Assembly: GCA_046313675.1 (NCBI GenBank)
Contig: JBKBXU010000178.1
Location: 1 to 9,449, forward strand
Reading direction: 5' to 3'
Origin: JBKBXU01 sp046313675
Lineage (GTDB): Bacteria; Bacteroidota; Bacteroidia; Cytophagales; Cytophagaceae
Length of the DNA stretch: 9,449 nt
Shown in pieces: positions 1 to 5,018 of the stretch (positions are counted from its first letter, which is position 1; each line of letters starts with the position of its first letter). The notes below the pieces were generated by a model. It had not been told where the DNA came from and searched no databases. It saw only the letters and a program-made list of their open reading frames with translations. The translations under genes were made by a program, and so were the position numbers.

Positions 1-247
1 CTTTTTCCAAAGTCTGGTTGTGCAATTGGTAGGAGGAGAGGCTGCACTTACTTCTGTAGCAATGCAATCACCAGTTCCAACAGGAGCATCGGAAGTATCC
101 CTCGGTGTGGCAGAAAAAGCAGCCCTTCCGGAACTTAAAACAGCTAAAAATTTGTACTTTGTATTGGATGCAAATCTCAAAGAAGAATATGAAGAAGATA
201 TTACGTTGAAGGGAGATATTGTATTCTTGCTTGACGTCAGCAAATAA
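1..247 (+). CDS. 3' end of an unrecognised protein (cut by left edge)
   Basis: The reading frame is open from the first bases of the window (codons begin at base 2) to a TAA at 245-247, giving about 81 C-terminal residues. An in-frame GTG at 20 could be mistaken for a start, but the codons before it (FFQSLV) are open and coding-like, so the gene almost certainly begins outside the window. The visible part has a Ala/Val/Gly-rich stretch followed by an acidic segment (LKEEYEEDI) and a beta-like end (GDIVFLLDVSK). There is no membrane segment and no motif that I recognise, so no function is proposed. The next gene follows on the same strand after 44 nt, so the two could be co-transcribed. An antisense ORF over this stretch (68-253) is poor coding sequence. 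Confidence 0.7.
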   Translation, partial: FFQSLVVQLVGGEAALTSVAMQSPVPTGASEVSLGVAEKAALPELKTAKNLYFVLDANLKEEYEEDITLKGDIVFLLDVSK

Positions 248-291
248 TGGCATAAATCTTGATTACTTTTTATTAAAACCCAGACTGAACT

Positions 292-759
292 ATGAAAACA
301 TTACTTAAATTTATACCCGCCTTTGCGCTTAGTCTTTTACTTATATTTTCCTTATCATCATTCATTAATCAATCAGAGGATGGCGATGCTCTTATAGGAG
401 TATGGGAGCCAGGAAATGGTAAAGCAAAAGTGAAAATCACCAAAATAGGGGAGAAGTATTATGGAAAAATAGTTTGGCTGAAAGAACCTAAAGATGAAAA
501 AGGTGTGGCTAAAACCGATAAAAATAATCCTGACGAATCTATGCGCAATACTCCACTACTTGGATACCGGATTTTAAAAGACTTTGCTTATAAAGGTAAT
601 AATACCTGGGAAGATGGTACCATCTACGACCCTGAAAATGGGAGTACGTATAGTTGTACAATCAAAATGAAGAACGATAACACCCTGGAAGTACGTGGGT
701 ATATTGGGGTTTCTATGATAGGCCGTACGGATACCTGGACCAGGTTGGAGAAGAAATAA
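292..759 (+). CDS. DUF2147 family secreted protein
   Basis: This 155-residue protein has an N-terminal signal peptide (positively charged start, hydrophobic core at about residues 8-24) and so is probably periplasmic or lipid-free secreted. The mature part matches DUF2147 along its length: GVWEP near 36-40, a GKAKVKI strand, YYGKIVWL at 56-63, NPDESMRNTPLLG at 79-91, a W-x-DG-x-IYDP segment at 106-114, TYSCTIK, then L-x-VRGYIG at 132-139 and GRTDTW-x-R at 144-151. The length is normal for the family. Family members are small secreted proteins of unknown biochemical role, so none is assigned here. The ATG at 292 gives a complete signal peptide. A TACTTTTT at 264-271 is one base off the Bacteroidota -7 box, but no -33 TTG is at the right distance, so it may be transcribed with the upstream gene. 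No clear terminator follows. Confidence 0.9.
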   Translation: MKTLLKFIPAFALSLLLIFSLSSFINQSEDGDALIGVWEPGNGKAKVKITKIGEKYYGKIVWLKEPKDEKGVAKTDKNNPDESMRNTPLLGYRILKDFAYKGNNTWEDGTIYDPENGSTYSCTIKMKNDNTLEVRGYIGVSMIGRTDTWTRLEKK

Positions 760-802
760 TTCAATTTTTCCAGGCATAAGTAGTAAGGCATAAGGCGTAA
801 GT
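758..802. repeat. Degenerate 45-bp direct repeat, copy 1
   Basis: This copy aligns without gaps to 860-904, with 33 of 45 positions identical by my count. It begins in an A/T stretch and continues into AGGCATAAG...AAGGCATAAGGCGTAAG. The offset between copies is 102 bp. It overlaps the last two bases of the DUF2147 stop codon. The minus-strand form is made of CTTATGCC/CTTACGCC words. Confidence 0.6.
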
Positions 803-859
803 GGAAAAGATTTAACGCATGCGTTTGTGCCCTTAAAAACGGGATTGAAGTGCCAGAAA

Positions 860-904
860 AATATAAATTTTTTAGGCATAAGGGGCAAGGTGTATGGCGT
901 ATGT
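860..904. repeat. Degenerate 45-bp direct repeat, copy 2
   Basis: This is the second copy of the element at 758-802, again an A/T-rich left half followed by AGGCATAAGG and a diverged GGCGTATG end. The best-preserved core common to both copies is AGGCATAAG; GGCGTA near the end is also shared. Confidence 0.6.
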
Positions 905-1041
905 AATAAGTTTGCTGTGGACTGTTGACCATGAACCAGAAACAACACTAGTTTTGTGTACCCGCTAACGAAGTTAAGGCCTAACAGGATTTAAAATATT
1001 GTAAAAGCCTTTTCTATTTGCACCTTGGTTCTAATTCTATG

Positions 1042-1056
1042 AACCCTATCAGGGTT
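1042..1056 (-). terminator. Possible weak terminator of the DUF6268-like gene
   Basis: A 6-bp stem (AACCCT/AGGGTT) with a 3-nt loop lies 21 nt after the stop codon of the minus-strand gene ending at 1078. It has no T tract on the minus strand, and a competing 5-bp stem (GGTTC 1027-1031 with GAACC 1041-1045) overlaps it. It may be a transcript-end structure, but it is not a canonical intrinsic terminator. Confidence 0.3.
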
Positions 1057-1077
1057 TGCTAAATAATTTATTTATAC

Positions 1078-2181
1078 TTACGGGCTGACAAGGTTTAAGC
1101 TGATATTGAAATATAGTGGATTTCTTAATCGGTTTTGCATAACATAAGGTTGGTCACCAAAGAAACCTCTGAAAAAGTTTCCACTGTCCACATCAAAGCG
1201 ATAATTAATAACATAGCCAAACTGTCCCGACACCCAAATAAAGTCTGTGATCGCTTTTTCATATACAGCCCTGAGACGGATTTCTGATCGTCTAAGCTCA
1301 AGGTTGTTCGGATCATAATGTGGCATATGGCCTGCTGGTAGTACGTTTCTATCAGGAAACCTGTTCTTCGGATCGTTTAAGCGGTATGTTTGCCCTTCCA
1401 GTTCAAAACCCAGGAGAAGGATATTCCTGGTATTAAATGTTCTTCTGAAATGTGCTCTGGCAGGTAATAGGGCTTCTATACCCCATTTTCTGTTCTCACT
1501 GGTGTAGTTGTATAAAATTACAGGGAAGTAATTCACTTCTCCGGCCCTGTATGACTGCGTAGCTCCAAACGCAAATTGCAATCTGTCATGAACTCTTTTG
1601 CCATACATGGCTACCCAAGTAAGTCGGGTATGTCTTGGACTTTGAATGTTCCTCAATGAGTAATCGCCGTTCAAATCTCCAGCGAGATAGCCCATCAGAA
1701 ACCTCTTTTCATCCAAAGGCTTAAATATAGTGGTATTTAGCCCCATGCTGGTAAGTCCGTTTTCATTGAGAACTCTTGCTAAGGGATGGTTGTGGTCCTC
1801 CATAATGTAATTTGTACGAATGTAACTTCCTCCAATATTTACGAGCAAGCGATTGTGAGAAATTACCGGAAGGTTGGCAAAAATCCGTAAACCATGGGTA
1901 GCTCTGATTTTAGTAGTTTCCTGTGGGTATGGAAACAAGGAGTCGCTGGTTAGGTTGCTACCACCCATTAGGTCATATTGAACAGATACAAGTTTTGCAG
2001 GAGTAAGCCCGAAAATTTTTGGATGAGCAAAGCGTCGTGCAGCTTGCCCGCTGGCAGCATCGAAGTCTTCATACATGCTGTAGTCTTCATCATCATCATC
2101 GTCTTCTAAAGGTTCATCTTGAGCATATAGTTGAATGCTCAACAATAGAAGGGAAACTAGCAGGATAAGGTGTTTTTTCAT
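1078..2181 (-). CDS. Outer-membrane beta-barrel protein, probably DUF6268 family
   Basis: This is a 367-residue protein with a clear signal peptide (MKKHLILLVSLLLLSIQLYA, cut before QDEP). Directly after it is a very acidic stretch at about residues 22-40 (LEDDDDDEDY), then a long series of amphipathic strands rich in Tyr, Phe, Arg and Asn, as expected of an outer-membrane barrel. Segments such as SVQYDLMGGSNL, KWGIEALLPARAHF and ILLLGFELEGQTYRL, and the end YFNISLNLVSP, resemble Bacteroidota DUF6268 outer-membrane proteins; I place it there from recall, not from a search. Substrate and role are unknown. The ATG at 2181 gives the intact signal peptide and sits 21 nt after a good -7 box. The gene is separated from the upstream T9SS gene by that gene's hairpin terminator, so it is likely its own transcription unit. 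Confidence 0.75.
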   Translation of the reverse strand: MKKHLILLVSLLLLSIQLYAQDEPLEDDDDDEDYSMYEDFDAASGQAARRFAHPKIFGLTPAKLVSVQYDLMGGSNLTSDSLFPYPQETTKIRATHGLRIFANLPVISHNRLLVNIGGSYIRTNYIMEDHNHPLARVLNENGLTSMGLNTTIFKPLDEKRFLMGYLAGDLNGDYSLRNIQSPRHTRLTWVAMYGKRVHDRLQFAFGATQSYRAGEVNYFPVILYNYTSENRKWGIEALLPARAHFRRTFNTRNILLLGFELEGQTYRLNDPKNRFPDRNVLPAGHMPHYDPNNLELRRSEIRLRAVYEKAITDFIWVSGQFGYVINYRFDVDSGNFFRGFFGDQPYVMQNRLRNPLYFNISLNLVSP

Positions 2182-2202
2182 TGCTCTGGTTTTAGTAACC
2201 TT

Positions 2203-2233
2203 TAAATATAAAAAGTAAAAGTACTTTTTACAA
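2203..2233 (-). promoter_or_regulatory. Bacteroidota-type promoter for the gene at 1078-2181
   Basis: On the minus strand TTG (2233-2231) is followed by exactly 20 nt and then TATATTTA (2210-2203), one base off the Bacteroidota -7 consensus TAnnTTTG. Transcription would start near 2196, about 15 nt before the ATG at 2181. The spacer is almost entirely filled by a 9-bp inverted repeat (TAAAAAGTA 2209-2217 and TACTTTTTA 2222-2230, 4-nt loop), which could be an operator or simply reflect AT richness. Confidence 0.5.
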
Positions 2234-2264
2234 GGTATTTACCATGAGAGAAGTAAATTGGCAA

Positions 2265-2282
2265 AGGGAGCCTAAGCTCCCT
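2265..2282 (-). terminator. Hairpin terminator of the acidic-linker T9SS gene
   Basis: A perfect 7-bp GC-rich stem (AGGGAGC/GCTCCCT) with a 4-nt loop starts 6 nt after the stop codon at 2289. On the minus strand it is followed by only three Ts and then GCC, so the T tract is short. Position and stem strength still make it the likely transcript end, separating this gene from the barrel gene downstream. Confidence 0.6.
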
Positions 2283-2288
2283 CACTAT

Positions 2289-3356
2289 TTAGTTGATTAA
2301 AAGTTTTTTTCTTTCTGTTTTGTCGCCATTCGTAATCATCAGAACAAGCACCTGGTTTTGATAAGTTGAAACATCATACGACGCTGATCTGTCAGATAAA
2401 AAGGAAGGGTGGATGGTATTTCCTCTTAGATCATAAAGAACGCAAGCGAAGTTGTTAGCTGATTCGTGTACTTCACACTCAATTTTCTGATCTCTCATAG
2501 TAATGTGAAAATTAGCATTCTGATTCTCAAAGTGCAGGCCTGTTATATTTTCGGTTCCTTTGTTCTCCTCTTGTGATGAATATTCCTCAATATTTTCACC
2601 ATCATTGCTTTCTTCATTCTCAATAACTACATCTGTGTTTGTTTCTGTGCTGTCGCTTTCTTCGTTTGTATTCTCACCATTTAACGCAGATTCTTCTTCG
2701 TTTTCAGGTAAGGTTGATTCTTCATGCTCATTGCCTTCTTCAATAGGGTTTTCATCTTCTATAACCTCCTCTTCAGACTCTTTTTTATTTCCTGATTCGT
2801 TGTTTGAAGCACTTTCTTCTGTATTTTCTTCCTCAACAGGACTTTCTTCAGTAACAAACAAAAGTGTATTGGTGAATACAATGGTGAAGCGTTCTTTATT
2901 GTCCGTCGGAGAACAGTCAAAATTTATATGATTAGATGTTCTTAAATTATGCTCTAAACCTGTTTTATGATCTAGTAGGATAATGGTTATTTCATCTGGA
3001 AACACAATTGTTTCTGTAACTGTTAATTCAAAGGTAGACAATTGCGTGCTTTCAAAATTTAGTGGAATTTCAAATTTGGTATATGAATTGGGAAGAGCGT
3101 TAATTGCGTAGTCTATGCCATTCCAATGTGTGTAAAAATTTGGGAAGTTGCCGGTGTTTCTCATTTTATATGCATCATATTTGCTATCGAACCCTTCCGT
3201 TGCTTCCTGTCTGAAACGTATTAAGGTTTCGTCATAAAAGGAGCCATTATCCATACGCAGTTTCAAAGTACTTCTGCCGGAGTTTATTTCGGTTTTACCT
3301 GCTTGTGCAGAAAGTGCCAGTGTTATGCTTAAAAATAAAATTATGATGCCTCTCAT
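2289..3356 (-). CDS. T9SS-sorted protein: pre-CTD domain, acidic linker, type A sorting domain
   Basis: This is a 355-residue secreted protein in three parts. After a signal peptide (residues 1-19), residues 26-165 form a beta-rich domain (LKLRMDNGSF, ETLIRFR, TEGFDSKYDAYKM, YAINALP, FPDEITIILLDHKTG). It aligns along its length with residues 865-1002 of the large adhesin at 5019-8309 (there ETLTDEAIIRIREHA, TGFDKSADAEKF, YAINSF). Residues 169-269 are a low-complexity Glu/Asn/Ser linker with strong negative charge. Residues 274-355 look like a T9SS type A C-terminal sorting domain (YDLRGN at 308-313, KKLLIN at the end), so export by T9SS to the surface is expected. The usual G-x-Y near the last third is replaced by NQVLVLMI, and two cysteines (294, 305) lie in the tail. 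The binding partner is unknown. The start at 3356 gives a full signal peptide. A weak -7-like box lies at 3376-3383. Confidence 0.8.
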   Translation of the reverse strand: MRGIIILFLSITLALSAQAGKTEINSGRSTLKLRMDNGSFYDETLIRFRQEATEGFDSKYDAYKMRNTGNFPNFYTHWNGIDYAINALPNSYTKFEIPLNFESTQLSTFELTVTETIVFPDEITIILLDHKTGLEHNLRTSNHINFDCSPTDNKERFTIVFTNTLLFVTEESPVEEENTEESASNNESGNKKESEEEVIEDENPIEEGNEHEESTLPENEEESALNGENTNEESDSTETNTDVVIENEESNDGENIEEYSSQEENKGTENITGLHFENQNANFHITMRDQKIECEVHESANNFACVLYDLRGNTIHPSFLSDRSASYDVSTYQNQVLVLMITNGDKTERKKLLIN

Positions 3357-3411
3357 ATTTTTGTATTGTTTAGATAAAAGTTATAAAATCTTAGACTAAT
3401 TGTATGATTAT

Positions 3412-3432
3412 TTATACGAGTGTGGGTTACTT
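3412..3432 (-). promoter_or_regulatory. Shared upstream element, copy 1
   Basis: TTATACGAGTGT (3412-3423), followed after GGG by TTACTT (3427-3432), recurs at 4280-4296 as TTATACGAGTGTTACTT. This copy lies 55 nt upstream of the start at 3356. About 22 nt further upstream is TAAGTTTA (3453-3446), one base off TAnnTTTG, so the element may fall just after a transcription start. A regulatory role is inferred from its recurrence in front of two neighbouring surface-protein genes. Confidence 0.35.
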
Positions 3433-3645
3433 CAGTTTATCGTATTAAACTTATAATGTAAGAAGAGGTAAGGTTGTAAAAATTGATGCCTTTGATTACC
3501 TGAATGTTAATTTTATTTATATGCTTTAATTTTTTTTTTGTCATGTATTAAAATTTATCAAGTAGATGGTATTTTAGTGTGTTAAATATGTCGTTTAATC
3601 TATATTTATATGTTTTCTATAGTCAAAATTAAGAATTGATCTTAT

Positions 3646-3672
3646 AAAAGCATATTGGTTAACATGCTTTTT
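3646..3672 (-). terminator. Terminator of the 164-residue small protein gene
   Basis: AAAAGCAT (3646-3653) and ATGCTTTT (3664-3671) form an 8-bp stem with a 10-nt loop, 21 nt after the stop codon at 3694. The stem ends in an A/T run, giving Ts on the minus strand. The stem sequence is related to the terminator of the paralogue at 4502-4532, so the terminator was probably duplicated with the gene. Confidence 0.55.
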
Positions 3673-3693
3673 AATAGGTAGAAAATTAGTTTA

Positions 3694-4188
3694 TTAATTT
3701 ATTCCACTTTGTTTAATTTTCTTCTTATAGATCTGCCTTCCACCCAAAGCTACACCGGCAAGAATTAAAGCTGTAGCACCTCCATCCAATGGAATAGGGG
3801 TAGGAACCGTAGGGGGGAATTCATCTCCGCTTAGAACAATCATTTCCCCGCCGTCTAAGGAAGTTGGCTCATAGGATTTTGTGCCAAACATGCTAAAGCC
3901 TTTTTGAAATGGAAGTGTGAAATTCCCTAGAATATCATCGCTTATACCAGAGGATGTGTTGTATTCCATGTCAAAAGGATTGGCATTTTTACCAAATCCA
4001 CCTGTAGGATTTGGCCCGGCAGATGTTGTCTGCCTTCCGAAACCTGTTAAATTAGGTTCTCCAATATCCGCATGGGACAAATTAATAACAGAAAGAATGA
4101 AAAGCATATTTAATAGAAAGCTGGTTGTTAGTGTTTTCGTATATGCTTTTCCTTTGATAGTTCCCTTTTTATGAATTGTCGCGATCAT
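3694..4188 (-). CDS. Small secreted protein with PID-CTERM-like sorting tail (paralogue A)
   Basis: This 164-residue protein has an unusually long, Lys-rich start (residues 1-18), a hydrophobic signal core (about 23-37) and a cut site after Ala40 (SHA/DIGEPN). Residues 58-109 are identical to residues 46-97 of the protein at 4558-5013. The C-terminus has P-L-DGG (133-137), a short small-residue hydrophobic stretch (about 138-149) and a basic tail (RQIYKKKIK). This three-part layout resembles the PID-CTERM sorting signal described in Bacteroidota; Leu replaces Ile of PIDGG, and the assignment is by recall. It would leave the protein held in an envelope membrane or processed at the surface. No catalytic motif is seen. 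The ATG at 4188 is the only usual start before the signal core, but the paralogue begins 13 residues later, so the N-terminus is uncertain. It has its own terminator. Confidence 0.7.
   Translation of the reverse strand: MIATIHKKGTIKGKAYTKTLTTSFLLNMLFILSVINLSHADIGEPNLTGFGRQTTSAGPNPTGGFGKNANPFDMEYNTSSGISDDILGNFTLPFQKGFSMFGTKSYEPTSLDGGEMIVLSGDEFPPTVPTPIPLDGGATALILAGVALGGRQIYKKKIKQSGIN
3731..4025 (-). repeat. Duplicated gene segment, copy A
   Basis: This stretch matches 4589-4886 at roughly 90% by eye, including a 68-bp perfect run (3932-3999 against 4793-4860) and a 44-bp run around GGAATAGGGGTAGG. The copies differ in length by exactly 3 bp: copy B has one more Gly codon in the LDGG segment. 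The DNA for the signal peptides and the flanks is far more diverged. Confidence 0.85.
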
Positions 4189-4279
4189 ATAGATGTTGTT
4201 AGTCTAGCTTCAAATAGCTTCTCTTGTTTTGTTTTTTTTAGATAGAAAGTGTATAATTGTAGGTAAAATGCTGTTTTTG

Positions 4280-4296
4280 TTATACGAGTGTTACTT
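4280..4296 (-). promoter_or_regulatory. Shared upstream element, copy 2
   Basis: TTATACGAGTGTTACTT matches the element at 3412-3432 except for three extra bases there. It lies 91 nt upstream of the ATG at 4188 and 19 nt downstream of the perfect -7-type box TACTTTTG, so it would sit early in the 5' leader if that box is used. It could be a protein-binding site or an RNA leader element. Confidence 0.35.
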
Positions 4297-4310
4297 GTTT
4301 TGGTTTTTGG

Positions 4311-4318
4311 CAAAAGTA
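4311..4318 (-). promoter_or_regulatory. Possible -7 box for the 164-residue gene
   Basis: The minus strand reads TACTTTTG, a perfect match to TAnnTTTG. No TTG occurs 19-21 nt upstream, and use of this box would leave a leader of about 115 nt before the ATG at 4188. The call rests on the box and on its nearness to the shared element. Confidence 0.25.
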
Positions 4319-4501
4319 ACTCTGATGTGTGAAAGGATAAATGCATTAAGCTATTCACATGGTTATATGGATGTTAGTTCTATAGCTGGGGTTGTAAATA
4401 ATTTTTATTAAAAAGGGTAATCTAAAAGGTTGTTATTTCAGGATGGCTAAAAATTGGATAGCCTGCAATTAGATTATATCTATTTGTCTAATAGTGTTCA
4501 T

Positions 4502-4532
4502 AAAAAAAGCATGTCGATTAAACATGCTTTTT
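4502..4532 (-). terminator. Intrinsic terminator of the adhesin / small-protein operon
   Basis: A perfect 11-bp stem (AAAAAGCATGT 4504-4514, ACATGCTTTTT 4522-4532) with a 7-nt loop ends in seven Ts on the minus strand (4508-4502). It starts 25 nt after the stop at 4558. This is the expected end of the transcript carrying 5019-8309 and 4558-5013. Confidence 0.75.
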
Positions 4533-4557
4533 CAAAGAGTGAATTTTCTGAATTATT

Positions 4558-5013
4558 TTATATTCCTTTGTTTGCTTTTCTTTTATAAATCTGCCTCCCG
4601 CCTAAAGCTACACCAGCGAGAATTAATGCTGTTGCTCCTCCATCAAAAGGAATAGGGGTAGGAACCGTAGGGGGGAATTCATCTCCGCTTAGTACAATCA
4701 TTTCCCCGCCGCCGTCTAAGGGAGTTGGCTCATAGGACTTTGTACCAAACATGCTAAAGCCTTTTTGAAACGGGAGTGTGAAATTGCCCAATATATCATC
4801 GCTTATACCAGAGGATGTGTTGTATTCCATGTCAAAAGGATTGGCATTTTTACCAAATCCCCCTGTAGGGTTTGGTCCGGAAGATGAAGTTGGGTCATAC
4901 TTTCCGAAGTTCCCTGTTGAGTTGGGTTCTCCAATATCCGCAAATGAAACTTTATAACCTGAAAGTATAAAAAGTATATTGATTAAAAAGCTGGTTAATA
5001 GTATTTTATGCAC
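4558..5013 (-). CDS. Small secreted protein with PID-CTERM-like sorting tail (paralogue B)
   Basis: This 151-residue protein begins at a GTG only 5 nt after the TAA of the adhesin gene; no ATG precedes the signal core, so translation is probably coupled to the adhesin. It has a signal peptide (residues 1-25, cut at SFA/DIGEPN), a Gly/Pro/Asn-rich mature part, the 52-residue block identical to paralogue A, an inner LDGGG-EMIVLSG segment (99-110), and a C-terminal P-F-DGG (122-126) with a short hydrophobic stretch (127-139) and a basic tail (RQIYKRKANK). The tail resembles PID-CTERM, with Phe in place of Ile. Membrane-held exposure followed by processing or anchoring is the expected fate of such proteins; the enzyme that handles it is not in the window. 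Its placement behind the adhesin suggests that it helps anchor, export or assemble the adhesin, which is inference. Confidence 0.75.
   Translation of the reverse strand: MHKILLTSFLINILFILSGYKVSFADIGEPNSTGNFGKYDPTSSSGPNPTGGFGKNANPFDMEYNTSSGISDDILGNFTLPFQKGFSMFGTKSYEPTPLDGGGEMIVLSGDEFPPTVPTPIPFDGGATALILAGVALGGRQIYKRKANKGI
4589..4886 (-). repeat. Duplicated gene segment, copy B
   Basis: This is the counterpart of 3731-4025. Identity extends through synonymous positions over the mature-protein block, while the signal-peptide DNA is only loosely alike. The pattern fits a recent duplication or continuing gene conversion limited to this block. Confidence 0.85.
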
Positions 5014-5018
5014 TTTAA

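Larger units (their letters stand above)
760..1077. other. Convergent intergenic spacer with degenerate repeats and small hairpins
   Basis: No gene is supported in these 318 bp between two converging genes. It holds two imperfect 45-bp direct repeats built on GGCATAAG-like words, a 12-bp palindrome AACGCATGCGTT (814-825), an A/T hairpin (AAAAAT 857-862, ATTTTT 867-872), and near the right end a small hairpin (AACCCT 1042-1047, AGGGTT 1051-1056) that could help end the minus-strand gene. Minus-strand ORFs crossing 574-948 run through the repeats and into the DUF2147 gene and are not convincing. Confidence 0.7.
3357..3693. other. AT-rich intergenic region with shared upstream word and terminator
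   Basis: No gene is seen in these 337 bp. The region carries the leader of the minus-strand gene starting at 3356 and the transcript end of the gene finishing at 3694. It contains a 12-bp word TTATACGAGTGT (3412-3423) shared with the next spacer, a run of ten Ts (3530-3539), one perfect minus-strand TAnnTTTG box (TAATTTTG, 3631-3624) with no TTG at the proper distance, and a hairpin at 3646-3672. Confidence 0.7.
4189..4557. other. Intergenic region between the two small-protein paralogues
   Basis: I see no convincing gene in these 369 bp. A plus-strand 60-codon ORF (4229-4411) is Leu/Phe/Cys-rich, antisense to its surroundings and without any start signal, so it is left out. The region contains the terminator of the 151-residue gene (4502-4532), a perfect minus-strand TACTTTTG box (4318-4311) without a matching -33 TTG, and the shared 17-bp element (4280-4296). 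Confidence 0.65.

Noticed and set aside
232..239. TGACGTCA palindrome
   Set aside because: It lies within the end of a coding sequence and an 8-bp palindrome is expected by chance.
574..948. Two overlapping minus-strand ORFs
   Set aside because: They run antisense through the well-supported DUF2147 gene and across degenerate repeats, with no signal or domain.
2560..2931. Plus-strand Ser/Phe-rich ORF of 123 codons
   Set aside because: It is the complement of the Glu/Asn/Ser linker of the 355-residue protein; low-complexity DNA leaves the opposite strand open.
3530..3539. Run of ten Ts as an independent terminator
   Set aside because: No stem precedes it on either strand; it fits general AT richness of the spacer.
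4229..4411. Plus-strand 60-codon ORF in the spacer
   Set aside because: No promoter, start signal or paralogue; Leu/Phe/Cys-rich composition is what random AT-rich DNA gives.
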